Assembly (NCBI RefSeq): GCF_036248275.1
Contig: NZ_CP109181.1
Location: 8,246,001-8,310,000, forward strand
Reading direction: 5' to 3'
From: Streptomyces sp. NBC_01716
GTDB taxonomy: Bacteria; Actinomycetota; Actinomycetes; Streptomycetales; Streptomycetaceae
DNA: 64,000 nt
Numbering within the stretch: the first letter of the stretch is position 1; each line of letters starts with the position of its first letter. A program made the translations under genes and the position numbers. This document shows, piece after piece, positions 27,120 to 36,107 of the stretch. The notes under the pieces are model-generated. The model saw only the letters and a list, made by a program, of their open reading frames with translations, was not told the DNA's origin and did not search any database.

Positions 27120-29480
27120 ATGACTCAGGGCATCACCCGCAGAACCACGATGAAGTCCGCACTCGGCGTAACCAGTGCTCTCGCGCTGGGTGTTCCTGCT
27201 CTGGCCGGTAGAGCGGCAGCAGCCGACCCCTCCGATGAATTGACGCTCTGGTACGCGAAGCCCGCCGCCGACTGGGAGCGCGAAAGCCTGCCCATCGGCA
27301 GCGGCGCACTCGGCGCCGGCATCTACGGAACGCTCGCCTCCGAGCGACTTGTCCTCAACGAGAAGACGCTCTGGACCGGCGGCCCCGGCGCCCCGGACTA
27401 CGACCACGGCAACTGGACCAGCCCGCGGCCCGGAGTGCTGCGCGCGGTTCAGGACCGGATCGACGCCGAAGGGTCCATGACCCCGGAGGCCGTCGCGGCC
27501 GAGCTGGGCCAGCCCAAGCACAACTTCGGCTCCTACAACGTCTTCGGCGACCTGCTGATCGACGTCCCCGGAGCGCCCGGGGCCCCCGACTCCTCCTACC
27601 GGCGTGCCCTGGACATCGGCACGGCCCTCGCCTCGGTCTCGTACGACCACCAAGGCGCCACGTACACACGGGAGTTCTTCGCCTCCCACCCCGGCAAGGT
27701 CATCGCCGGCCGGTTCGCCGCCGACCAGCCGGGCAAGATCGGCTTCACCCTCCGCTACACCTCCCCCCGCAAGGACTTCACGGCCACGGCGAGCGGCGAC
27801 CGGCTCACGATCCGGGGCAAGCTCCAGAACAACGGGCTGCTCTTCGAGGGCCAGATCCGCGTACGTACGGAAGGAGGCACCGTCACCGCCGGGAACGGCA
27901 CCCTCACCGTCAGCGGTGCCGACAGCGCGTGGTTCGTCCTCGCGGCCGGTACCGACTACGCCGACACCTACCCCGACTACCGCACCGACGACCCGCACGG
28001 CGCGGTCACCGACGCCGTGGACCGGGCGGCCGGCCGGTCCTACGACGACCTGCGCACCGAGCATGTCGAGGACTACCAGGGGCTGTTCGACCGGGTGTCG
28101 CTCGACATCGGCCAGCAGCTGCCCGACCTGCCGACCGACCAGCTGCTCGCCCAGTACACCGGTGGCACCGGCACCGCCGACAAGGCGCTCGAAGCGCTGT
28201 ACTTCCAGTACGGCCGCTATCTCCTCATCGCCTCGTCACGGGCCGGGTCGCTGCCCGCGAACCTCCAGGGCGTGTGGAACAACGTCACCAACCCGCCCTG
28301 GGACGCGGACTATCACGTCAACATCAACCTCCAGATGAACTACTGGCTCGCCGAGGTCACCAACCTCGCCGAGACCACCGTGCCGTACGACAAGTACGTC
28401 GACTCGATGCGCGAGCCGGGCCGCACCACCGCGCGGGAGATCTTCGAGACGGCCGGCTGGGTGGTGAACAACGAGACCAATCCGTACGGCTTCACGGGCC
28501 TGCACCAGTACCCGCAGTCGTTCTGGTTCCCCGAGGCCGGCGCCTGGCTCACCCAGCAGATGTACGACCACTACCGGTTCAACGCGTCGACGGACTATCT
28601 GCGCTCCACCGCCTTCCCGGTGATGAAGGAGACCGCCGAGTTCTGGCTCGGCTTCCTGCGGACCGACCCGCGCGACGGCAAGCTCGTCGTCAACCCCAGC
28701 TACTCGCCCGAGAACGGCGACTTCACGGCCGGTGCGGCGATGTCGCAGCAGATCGTGCACGACCTCCTCACCAACACGCTGGAGGCGTCGGAGACCCTGG
28801 GCGACGACCCCCGTTTCCGCAGGCGGCTCCGGCTGGCGCTGCGCGACCTGGACCCCGGGCTGCGCATCGGGTCCTGGGGACAGCTCCAGGAGTGGAAGGA
28901 GGACCTGGACGACCCGAACAACGACCACCGGCATGTCTCGCACCTCTTCGGCCTGCACCCGGGCCGGCAGATCGAGGTCGGCACCGAGTGGGCCGACGCC
29001 GCCAAGGTCTCGCTCACCGCGCGTGGTGACGGCGGCACGGGCTGGAGCAAGGCCTGGAAGATCAACTTCTGGGCGCGGCTGCGCGACGGCGACCACGCGC
29101 ACAAGATGCTCACCGAGCAGCTGAAGAGCTCGACCCTGCCGAACCTCTGGGACACCCACCCGCCGTTCCAGATCGACGGCAACTTCGGCGCCTCCTCCGG
29201 TGTCGCCGAGATGCTGCTCCAGAGCCAGCACGGCCCGATCGAGGTCCTGCCGGCCCTGCCCGCGTCCTGGCCCGACGGCTCGGTCACCGGGCTGCGGGCA
29301 CGCGGGGGCGCCACGCTGGACATCACGTGGGCCGGCGGCAAGGCGAGCCGGATCGTGCTGACGGCGAGCCGTACCGGCAATCTGACCCTGCGCAGCACCC
29401 TGCTGCCCGGCGGCGAGAAGACGTTCCGCGCCACCGCCGGACAGGTGTACGAATTCACAGCGGGCCGCGGCCGGCACTGA
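27120..29480 (+). CDS. Secreted glycoside hydrolase family 95 (alpha-L-fucosidase type)
   Basis: 786 aa. Tat-like signal (ITRRTTMKSALGV, cleavage near RAAAAD, about residue 35), then the GH95 plan. An N-terminal beta-domain begins LWYAKPAADWERESLPIGSG and continues with KTLWTGG. The (alpha/alpha)6 barrel has NLQGVWNNVTNPPWD (about 375) and NPSYSPENGDF (about 530), which carries the presumed catalytic Glu and Asn environment. A C-terminal beta-domain follows. GH95 enzymes remove alpha-1,2-linked fucose or related alpha-L-galactose from glycans by inversion. Probably acts outside the cell on plant or animal glycans. Confidence 0.9.
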   Translation: MTQGITRRTTMKSALGVTSALALGVPALAGRAAAADPSDELTLWYAKPAADWERESLPIGSGALGAGIYGTLASERLVLNEKTLWTGGPGAPDYDHGNWTSPRPGVLRAVQDRIDAEGSMTPEAVAAELGQPKHNFGSYNVFGDLLIDVPGAPGAPDSSYRRALDIGTALASVSYDHQGATYTREFFASHPGKVIAGRFAADQPGKIGFTLRYTSPRKDFTATASGDRLTIRGKLQNNGLLFEGQIRVRTEGGTVTAGNGTLTVSGADSAWFVLAAGTDYADTYPDYRTDDPHGAVTDAVDRAAGRSYDDLRTEHVEDYQGLFDRVSLDIGQQLPDLPTDQLLAQYTGGTGTADKALEALYFQYGRYLLIASSRAGSLPANLQGVWNNVTNPPWDADYHVNINLQMNYWLAEVTNLAETTVPYDKYVDSMREPGRTTAREIFETAGWVVNNETNPYGFTGLHQYPQSFWFPEAGAWLTQQMYDHYRFNASTDYLRSTAFPVMKETAEFWLGFLRTDPRDGKLVVNPSYSPENGDFTAGAAMSQQIVHDLLTNTLEASETLGDDPRFRRRLRLALRDLDPGLRIGSWGQLQEWKEDLDDPNNDHRHVSHLFGLHPGRQIEVGTEWADAAKVSLTARGDGGTGWSKAWKINFWARLRDGDHAHKMLTEQLKSSTLPNLWDTHPPFQIDGNFGASSGVAEMLLQSQHGPIEVLPALPASWPDGSVTGLRARGGATLDITWAGGKASRIVLTASRTGNLTLRSTLLPGGEKTFRATAGQVYEFTAGRGRH

Positions 29481-29516
29481 CGGGCGCGGCACGAGGGGGA
29501 GGAAGGACATCCCCTG

Positions 29517-29556
29517 GGGGCTTCGTCCGGCAGCGGCGGCAGCCGGGCGGAGCCCC
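29517..29556 (+). terminator. Candidate terminator after GH95 gene
   Basis: A 15-bp stem pairs 29517-29531 with 29542-29556 (GGGGCTTCGTCCGGC with GCCGGGCGGAGCCCC), with two G-U pairs and a 10-nt loop, 37 bp after the stop codon. Confidence 0.6.
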
Positions 29557-29679
29557 GCCGAGATTCGAGCGCTCCGCGCCCCTGCGGATGGCGCCCGGAT
29601 CCCGCACCATGGAAACAGGTCCGGGGTACTCCATACCGGCCGTTCGCCGGTGCGGACCTCCGCCGAGCGAAGGGGCAGC

Positions 29680-30795
29680 ATGGACAGTAACGATCTGACG
29701 CCCGAGGTCCTGCGCAGGCTGCGGAAGCCGCGGACCTACCCGGCGGTGTCCCTGACGATCCCCACCCATCGGCGCGATCCGCGGAACGACGGCGACCCGG
29801 TGCGGCTGCGCAACGTCCTCGCCGACGCCGTGCACCGCATGGAGGCCGACCCGGACATCTCGAAGGCGGCCTGCCTCGCCGTGAAGTCTCAGCTCAACCA
29901 GGCAGGGGCCGAGGTCGACCTGCGCCACAAGCGCGACGGACTGCTGATCCTCGCCGACGCCGACGAACACCAGGTCTGGTACCTGCCCCGCGAGACACCC
30001 GAGTCGGTGGTCATCAGCGACACCTATCTCACCCGGAACCTGGTGGCCGCCACCGCCCAGAGGCACCGCTACTGGGTGTTGAGTGTGGCCGCGGACCGCG
30101 CGACCCTGTGGAGCGGCGACGGCGAGTCCCTGCACGAGCACCGTGCCGACGGCTTCCCCATGACCGCGCCCGAGGAGACGTGGGACGTCGAGCGCGAGGA
30201 ACGGATCGGCGACACGCCGAGCACCTTCACCGACGAGGAGACCCGCAAGTTCCTGCGGTCCGTCGACGACGCCCTCACGGCCGTGCTCGCCACGCGACCG
30301 GGCCCGTTCCATCTGGTCGGCGTCGCCCCCGCGCTCGCCCTGCTGGAGGACGCGGGCTCCACCGCCAGGTCGGCGGCCGGCCGGCTGGCCAAGGGCGGTC
30401 TCACCGACGGCCCCGCCCCCGTGCTGTGGAAGGCGATCCAGCCCGTCGTCAGGCAGTACGCGCGCAGCGAGGAGACCGAGGTCCTGGCCAAGCTCGGCGA
30501 CGCCAGAGGCAGGCGCACCTTCGCCGCAGGCCTGGACGAGGTGTGGGAGGCGGTACGCGGGCGGCGGGCCGGCCTGGTGGCGGTGGAGGAGCACTTCCAG
30601 CGCTCCGCCAGGGTCGGCGACGGGCATCTGATCCCGGTCGACGGGGAGGACGAGGCCGCCCTCGGCCGTGAGGTGCAGGACGACATCGTGGACGAGCTGG
30701 TCGAGTCGGCCCTGGACGGCGGCGCGCAGGTCGTGTTCCTCGACGACGACGTGCTCGCGGGGCACGGCCGGATCGCGGCGATGCTGCGCTACTGA
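29680..30795 (+). CDS. Bacterial archaeo-eukaryotic release factor-like protein (baeRF, family 3-like)
   Basis: 371 aa from the ATG at 29680. The N-terminal part (LTIPTHRRDPRNDGDPVRLRN, then a helical stretch and RDGLLILADADEHQVWYLP) and the C-terminal part (VDELVESALDGGAQVVFLDDDVLAGHGRIAAMLRY) match proteins related to the eRF1/aRF1/Dom34 folds. Family members are thought to act on stalled or hibernating ribosomes, but they mostly lack an experimentally shown role. No GGQ motif is visible, so peptidyl-tRNA hydrolysis by the classical mechanism is unlikely. Confidence 0.75.
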   Translation: MDSNDLTPEVLRRLRKPRTYPAVSLTIPTHRRDPRNDGDPVRLRNVLADAVHRMEADPDISKAACLAVKSQLNQAGAEVDLRHKRDGLLILADADEHQVWYLPRETPESVVISDTYLTRNLVAATAQRHRYWVLSVAADRATLWSGDGESLHEHRADGFPMTAPEETWDVEREERIGDTPSTFTDEETRKFLRSVDDALTAVLATRPGPFHLVGVAPALALLEDAGSTARSAAGRLAKGGLTDGPAPVLWKAIQPVVRQYARSEETEVLAKLGDARGRRTFAAGLDEVWEAVRGRRAGLVAVEEHFQRSARVGDGHLIPVDGEDEAALGREVQDDIVDELVESALDGGAQVVFLDDDVLAGHGRIAAMLRY

Positions 30796-30826
30796 CGGGG
30801 CCACGGCCGCCTGTGCGAGAACAAGG

Positions 30827-30863
30827 CGGGCGCCACCGGTCCCCCACAGGCCGGTGGCGCCCG
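30827..30863. terminator. Strong bidirectional terminator
   Basis: Perfect 13-bp stem (30827-30839 with 30851-30863, core GGGCGCCACCGG) and 11-nt loop between convergent genes. Confidence 0.85.
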
Positions 30864-30902
30864 TCGCCCTACGAGAGCCGCGTCTCGGAGCCTGTCAGGC
30901 TC

Positions 30903-32921
30903 TCAGCGGCCCGAGGGCAGTACCCGGACATCGGACGCCTTCACATAGGCGACCCGGTGCCCGAACTGGATCTCGTAGTACTGCTCCGTGCCGCTCACCA
31001 CGCGGTGACCCGTCGTGTCGAAGGTGGGCGCGAAGTAGTACGCGCCCGGCACCCGGTCACCGACCACGTACTTCTGGCCCGCGAGGAGCTTGTACGGGAA
31101 CGGTGAGATCGCCTGCACCGGGATGCCGGCCGGGTACGCCGCCGCCTCCGGGTAGGCCCTGCCGTACACCGGGACCTCCGCGAGACCGGCCTTCGGCGTC
31201 AGCACCCGCTCATCGGCGCTCACGGCCGTGCGAGCCGTACGCGGATTGTGGAACCAGGCCTTCTGGCCGAGGTACCAGATCGCCGTCCAGTCGCCCTCGC
31301 GCCCGGCGACCGCGTACTGCTGGCCCGTCGAGGCGCGTGCGCCCAGGTCGCTGACGCCGGTCGTGGAGTCCCCGCCGTCCGGCCGCAGACCGATGTCCTT
31401 GACCAGCGGGGACGAGGCGTCCGGCGCCGTGTGCAGCCGTACCGCTCCCGAGCCGTGCGGGGCGCACGCCTGACCGGCCGTCACACAGCCCGTGTAGACG
31501 GGCTGGTTCGACGCGTATTCGGGCCGGATCGTCACCGCGTTCGCGTGCCGCCCGCCGGCCGCCTTGAAAGGCTTGCCCAGCAGCTCGAAGTAGTGCGCCC
31601 AGTCCCAGTACGGACCCGGGTCGGTGTGCATCCCGGCGATGGTCGCGGCGGTCGTGCCGGGCACGTTGTCGTGGCCGATGATGTGCTGCCGGTCCAGAGG
31701 GATGTCGTAACGGTCGGCGAGGTAACGCACCAGCCGTGACGACGTCCGGTACATCGCCTCGGTGTACCAGGCGTCGGGGGAGACGAGGAAACCTTCGTGC
31801 TCCAGGCCCACCGAGGTCGCGTTGACGTACCAGTTGCCCGCGTGCCAGCCGACGTCCTTCAGCGGGACGTGCTGCGCGATGTGCCCGTCGGACGAGCGCA
31901 GCGAGTAGTGCCAGGAGACATACGTCGGGTCCTGGACCAGCTGGAGCGTGGTGTCCCAGGTCGCCTCGGTGTCATGGATGACGATCGAGTCGATGGACGG
32001 CGACCCGGCCTTGGGCCGCTCGGCCTTGTCGTGGTTGCCGTAGTCGCCCTCGCCGAACTCCTCGTACGGCGCCGGGATCCACTCGCAGGCCACGGTGCGC
32101 GGGCACTCGGTCTGCCCGGCGTCGGCCCTGCGCAGCCCGAGCGCGGAGACCTGCGAGGTGTCGGGGGCGACACCGGGCGCGGCCGGCAGCGCCACCCGCT
32201 GCCCGCTGTCGGTCGTACGCGCCTGGCCGTCCCTGATCACCGCGTACACGTCGTTCGCGTACGTCGCTGCGGTGGCGGAGTCGTCGGCGCCGGAGAACCG
32301 GGCGACGGCGCCGTACCAGTCGGCCGGGTCGGCGCTCGGCGGCCTGCCGAGCTCACGCTGGGCGTCGGCCAGCAGGGCCGCGCCGCCGCGGATGTTGGCG
32401 GCGGGGTCCTGCCTGAGCCGCTCGGCGGACTGCCCGGTGAGCTTCGCCGCCCGGTCCACGGTGCGCAGCCGCGCCGGGAGTTGGGAGTTCTCGGGTACGA
32501 CGGCCTCGCGGACCTCGTCCGGCGCGCCGGTCCGCACCGCGCGCGAGGTGTCGCCGCGGGCGTCCTCCGTGCCGTGTGAATGATGGGGCGCCTCGGCGAT
32601 GGCGGTCCTGGCGTCGGTGAGATGCATGGGGCCGTAGCCGCCGGTCACGCTCGGCGCGCCGCTGTGCGTGTCCCACCGCGACTGGAGGTAGGAGACACCG
32701 AGCAGGACGCTCGGGGGTACGTCGTACCGGTCCGCCGCCGCGGCGAAGTCACGCTGGAGCGAGCCGGCGGTGGGCTGTTCGGCGGTGGCGGAGGGGGCGG
32801 CCGACACCAGCGGCAGCAGCAGGGCGGCCGAGGCGACGGCGCCCGCCGTGCGCGTCGCGCGTCCGCGGCCGGTTCTGACGGATGTGGGGGCGGAACCTTG
32901 CAATGCGGCCTCCAGTGACAT
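30903..32921 (-). CDS. Secreted N-acetylmuramoyl-L-alanine amidase (PGRP/amidase_2 type)
   Basis: 672 aa from the ATG at 32921; an in-frame GTG at 32978 is also possible, and neither has a clear ribosome binding site. Signal peptide to about residue 47, then a lysozyme-like helical domain (VPPSVLLGVSYLQSRWDTH ... GYGPMHLT) in which the usual catalytic Glu is Gln. The amidase_2 domain follows (about residues 310-460). Its zinc-ligand candidates are His in IDSIVIHDTE and His in IIGHDNVPG, with a third near MHTDPGPYWDW. The C-terminal third has SH3-like repeats (QQYAVAGREGDWTAIWYLG). Cleaves the lactyl-peptide bond of peptidoglycan. Confidence 0.9.
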   Translation of the reverse strand: MSLEAALQGSAPTSVRTGRGRATRTAGAVASAALLLPLVSAAPSATAEQPTAGSLQRDFAAAADRYDVPPSVLLGVSYLQSRWDTHSGAPSVTGGYGPMHLTDARTAIAEAPHHSHGTEDARGDTSRAVRTGAPDEVREAVVPENSQLPARLRTVDRAAKLTGQSAERLRQDPAANIRGGAALLADAQRELGRPPSADPADWYGAVARFSGADDSATAATYANDVYAVIRDGQARTTDSGQRVALPAAPGVAPDTSQVSALGLRRADAGQTECPRTVACEWIPAPYEEFGEGDYGNHDKAERPKAGSPSIDSIVIHDTEATWDTTLQLVQDPTYVSWHYSLRSSDGHIAQHVPLKDVGWHAGNWYVNATSVGLEHEGFLVSPDAWYTEAMYRTSSRLVRYLADRYDIPLDRQHIIGHDNVPGTTAATIAGMHTDPGPYWDWAHYFELLGKPFKAAGGRHANAVTIRPEYASNQPVYTGCVTAGQACAPHGSGAVRLHTAPDASSPLVKDIGLRPDGGDSTTGVSDLGARASTGQQYAVAGREGDWTAIWYLGQKAWFHNPRTARTAVSADERVLTPKAGLAEVPVYGRAYPEAAAYPAGIPVQAISPFPYKLLAGQKYVVGDRVPGAYYFAPTFDTTGHRVVSGTEQYYEIQFGHRVAYVKASDVRVLPSGR

Positions 32922-33072
32922 GGTGCGCGTAGCGCCCGCGGGGCTGTGCCCGGCACATGGCAGATCGTGCGGGGGCACAGGGCCTAAGGGGTATCGGCTT
33001 GAAGGCGATCCGTCAATCAGGCGTGGCGGCAGGGATTTCGCACGTCAGCGCGCGTGTCGCGGAGTTTCGAGG

Positions 33073-33095
33073 GCCGCAGGCCATGGGCCTGCGGC
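33073..33095 (-). terminator. Hairpin downstream of ROK gene
   Basis: Perfect 10-bp stem GCCGCAGGCC (33073-33082) / GGCCTGCGGC (33086-33095) with a 3-nt loop, 120 bp past the ROK stop codon. The rest of 32922-33215 holds no gene. It also contains two TTGACG copies (around 33158 and 33173) of unknown meaning. Confidence 0.6.
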
Positions 33096-33215
33096 GCGTC
33101 AGTGGTGTGAACCAATGAGCGGACTCGCCCGGCCTGGAACGTTGTTGGCCCGGCCTTGACGTTTCCTGTACTTGACGCCCCGTCAGGTGCCATTGCCTGA
33201 ACGGATGGCCCCCGC

Positions 33216-34421
33216 TCACGAGGTGCTGTCGCGCGCCAGCTGCCGGTCCACCTGCGACGGCGACAGGGCGTGCTCGATCGCCAGGATTCCGGCCCCGACC
33301 GCCGCCGCGTTCTCACCCGTACGGCTCGGCTCTATCCGCAGTACCTGCGTGGCCAGCGGATGCGACCGCCGGTACACCGCCTCCCGTACGCCCGCGAGCA
33401 ACTGGTCGTGCACGGCCGCCAGCGCGCCGCCCAGCACGACGGTGTCGGGGTTGAAGAAGTTCACCAGCCCGGCCAGCACCTCGCCGACCGCGCGGCCCGC
33501 CTCGCGGACCATGCGCAGCGCGTCCCTGTTGCCGGACTTCACCAGGCGTACGACATCACTGCCCGACGCGGCGTCGAGCCCCAGGCTCGCGAGCCTGGCC
33601 GCGATCGAGGCGCCGCCGGCCACCGCCTCCAGACAGCCGAAGTTGCCGCACCGGCAGGCGTCCTCCTGCTCGCCGACCTTGATGTGCCCGATGTCGCCCG
33701 CACTGCCCTGCGCGCCCCGGTGCAGCCTGCCGTCCGCGACGATGCCGCAGCCGATGCCCGTACCCACCTTGATGTACAGCAGGAAGCGGGTGTCGGGGAA
33801 CGCCCGCCGCTGCTCGGCCAGGGCCATCACATTCACGTCGTTGTCGACGAGGGCCCGCGCGCCGAAGCGGGAGGCGAAGAACTCGGGAATCGGATACTGG
33901 TGCCAGCCCGGCATGATCGGCGGGTCGACCGGGCGCCCCGTCGAGAACTCGACAGGACCCGGCACCCCCACTCCGATGGACCGCAGCGTGCGCGGCTCGC
34001 GCCCCGCCTTCTCCAGCAGGGTGTGCAGCGTTCGTTCCACATGGCGCAGGACGGAGTCGGGGCCGTCCCCGATCGACAGCGGATCCTCCTGGATGGCCAG
34101 GGTCGTACCGCCGATGTCCATCAGCGCCACCCGGCAGTGCGACGCGCCGAGGTCCACGCCCGCCACCGCGTGCTCGCGGGTACGGAGCCGGAGCCTGCGC
34201 GGCGGCCTGCCGCCCGTCGAGCCACCGGCCTCCGGCCCCGACTCGTCCACGAAGCCGTGCGCGATGAGCGCGTCCACGCGCTGGGAGACCGTCGAGCGCG
34301 CGAGCCCCGTCATCCGGGAGAGATCCGCGCGCGTCGCCGCGGCTCCGGAACTGATCAGCGTGAGCACCTCGCCCGGTGTGTGGGAGAGGGCGTAACTGCT
34401 GTTATCCGGCAGCGCAGACAT
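33216..34421 (-). CDS. ROK family transcriptional regulator
   Basis: 401 aa. N-terminal winged helix (RADLSRMTGLARSTVSQRVDALI, about residues 27-50), then a ROK sugar-kinase-like domain with the ATP-binding VAGVDLGASHCRVAL and the catalytic-type Asp in ALVDNDVNVMALAE. The ROK zinc motif is present as CRCGNFGCLE (CxCGxxGCxE). Divergent from the sugar ABC operon, so it most likely represses that operon and responds to the imported sugar or its phosphate. ROK regulators of this architecture (NagC/XylR-like) commonly do this. Confidence 0.92.
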   Translation of the reverse strand: MSALPDNSSYALSHTPGEVLTLISSGAAATRADLSRMTGLARSTVSQRVDALIAHGFVDESGPEAGGSTGGRPPRRLRLRTREHAVAGVDLGASHCRVALMDIGGTTLAIQEDPLSIGDGPDSVLRHVERTLHTLLEKAGREPRTLRSIGVGVPGPVEFSTGRPVDPPIMPGWHQYPIPEFFASRFGARALVDNDVNVMALAEQRRAFPDTRFLLYIKVGTGIGCGIVADGRLHRGAQGSAGDIGHIKVGEQEDACRCGNFGCLEAVAGGASIAARLASLGLDAASGSDVVRLVKSGNRDALRMVREAGRAVGEVLAGLVNFFNPDTVVLGGALAAVHDQLLAGVREAVYRRSHPLATQVLRIEPSRTGENAAAVGAGILAIEHALSPSQVDRQLARDSTS

Positions 34422-34524
34422 GCCATCACCTTATGGAGGACTTTCGCTGCTCACAAGACACCATTGATTCGCCATCCGTCCAAAGTATCCGTCAACTCCG
34501 CTGAAATGAACGGCGCTTGGACTC

Positions 34525-34553
34525 TTGACAGGTCAAAGCCCAGTCACGACATT
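34525..34553 (+). promoter_or_regulatory. Promoter and overlapping palindrome of sugar ABC operon
   Basis: TTGACA (34525-34530), 17-nt spacer, GACATT (34548-34553) form a plausible sigma-HrdB-type promoter. The perfect palindrome TTGAC-AG-GTCAA (34525-34536) covers the -35 box, a natural site for the divergent ROK repressor. Confidence 0.55.
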
Positions 34554-34595
34554 GCACAGCAGACCGCGACCGAGGAGCCATCGAGGAGCCAGGGG

Positions 34596-36107
34596 ATGCT
34601 GACGATGCAGGGCGTGTCCAAGAGCTTTCTCGGGGTGCGTGTGCTCCATGACGTGGGACTCGACCTTCAACCCGGCGAGGTCCACGCCCTGGTGGGCGAG
34701 AACGGCGCCGGGAAATCCACCCTGATGAAGGTCCTGGCCGGCGAACACACCCCCGACACCGGCACGATCACGCTCGACGGAACGGCGCACACCTTCAGCC
34801 ACCCCGGGCAGGCGCAGGCCGCCGGGATCGGCATCATCCACCAGGAGTTCGCGCTCCTCGCCCACCGCACCGTCGCCGAGAACGTTTTCCTCGGCCGGGA
34901 GCCGACCCGCCGCGGCCTTGTGGACCGCGCGGCCATGGAGCGGCGCACCGCCGAACTCCTCGCCGAGATCGACGAGACGGGCATCACCCCGCGCACGCTC
35001 GTCCGCGAGCTGTCCGTCGCCCGGCAGCAGACGGTCGAGATCGTCAAGGCGCTCGCCTCCGACGTGCGTGTGCTTGTCATGGACGAGCCAACTGCGCCGC
35101 TCGCCGAACACGAGGTCGCGCTCCTGTCGGCCCTGGTCCGCCGGCTGACCGCGCGCGGCCTCGGCATCCTCTACATCTCGCACCGCCTCAAGGAGGTCTT
35201 CGACCTCTCGGCACGCGTCACCGTCCTCAAGGACGGCCGCCATGTCACCACCGTCCGCACCGCCGACACCACGCCGGACGACATTGTCCGCGCGATGGTC
35301 GGCCGCGATCTGACCGCCTACTACCCGCCGAGGGCGGCCCACGACGAGATCGGCGACGTACGGCTCACCGTCACCGGCGGCGGCAACGCCCGCCTCAGGG
35401 ACATCGACCTCACCCTGCGCGCCGGCGAGGTCGTGGGCATCGCGGGCCTGCAAGGCGCGGGGCGTACGGCGCTGGCCCGCGCCCTCTTCGGAGCCGCACC
35501 CTTCACCACCGGCGCCATGACCGTCGGCGGCAGGCCCCTGCGGCCGACGAGACCGCGCCAGGCCATCCGCGCGGGCATCGCCCTGGTCACCGAGGACCGC
35601 AAGGGCGAGGGGCTGGCCCTGCGCCAGTCGGTGCGGGACAACGCGCTGCTGGTCACCAGGGCCGTCGCGGTACGGGGCAGACCCCCGGCAGGACGGGAGG
35701 TCACCGCACTCCTGGAACGCGTACGGCTCCAGTCGCGCGGCGAGGACCAGCAGGCCCAGTACCTCTCCGGCGGCAACCAGCAGAAGGTCGTCATCGCCAA
35801 ATGGCTGGCGGCCGGTCCCCAGGTGCTGCTCTTCGACGAGCCCACCCGGGGTGTCGACGTCGGGGCCAAGGCCGCCATCCACACCCTCGTACGCGAACTC
35901 GCCCGCGAGGGCCTCGCCGTGCTGATCATCTCCTCCGAACTGCCGGAGCTGATCGGGATGAGCGACCGGATCCATGTGATGTCCGAAGGCCGCCTCGTCG
36001 GTGAACTGCCCGCAGGGGCCGCCGAGGAGAGCATCATGCGCCTCGCGACGGCCGGCTCGGACCGCTCCGCCGGTGCCACGGACGCCCCGCGGGAGGGCGC
36101 CGCATGA
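34596..36107 (+). CDS. Carbohydrate ABC transporter ATPase, RbsA type (two ABC domains)
   Basis: 503 aa. First domain: Walker A GENGAGKST (about 32-40), signature LSVARQQ, Walker B VLVMDEPTAPL. Second domain: degenerate Walker A GLQGAGRTA, intact signature LSGGNQQKVVIAKWL, Walker B VLLFDEPTRGVDVG. This is the standard RbsA/XylG/MglA arrangement for pentose and hexose importers. I took the ATG at 34596, after GAGGAG; another ATG lies nine bases downstream. It overlaps the permease gene by ATGA. Confidence 0.94.
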   Translation: MLTMQGVSKSFLGVRVLHDVGLDLQPGEVHALVGENGAGKSTLMKVLAGEHTPDTGTITLDGTAHTFSHPGQAQAAGIGIIHQEFALLAHRTVAENVFLGREPTRRGLVDRAAMERRTAELLAEIDETGITPRTLVRELSVARQQTVEIVKALASDVRVLVMDEPTAPLAEHEVALLSALVRRLTARGLGILYISHRLKEVFDLSARVTVLKDGRHVTTVRTADTTPDDIVRAMVGRDLTAYYPPRAAHDEIGDVRLTVTGGGNARLRDIDLTLRAGEVVGIAGLQGAGRTALARALFGAAPFTTGAMTVGGRPLRPTRPRQAIRAGIALVTEDRKGEGLALRQSVRDNALLVTRAVAVRGRPPAGREVTALLERVRLQSRGEDQQAQYLSGGNQQKVVIAKWLAAGPQVLLFDEPTRGVDVGAKAAIHTLVRELAREGLAVLIISSELPELIGMSDRIHVMSEGRLVGELPAGAAEESIMRLATAGSDRSAGATDAPREGAA

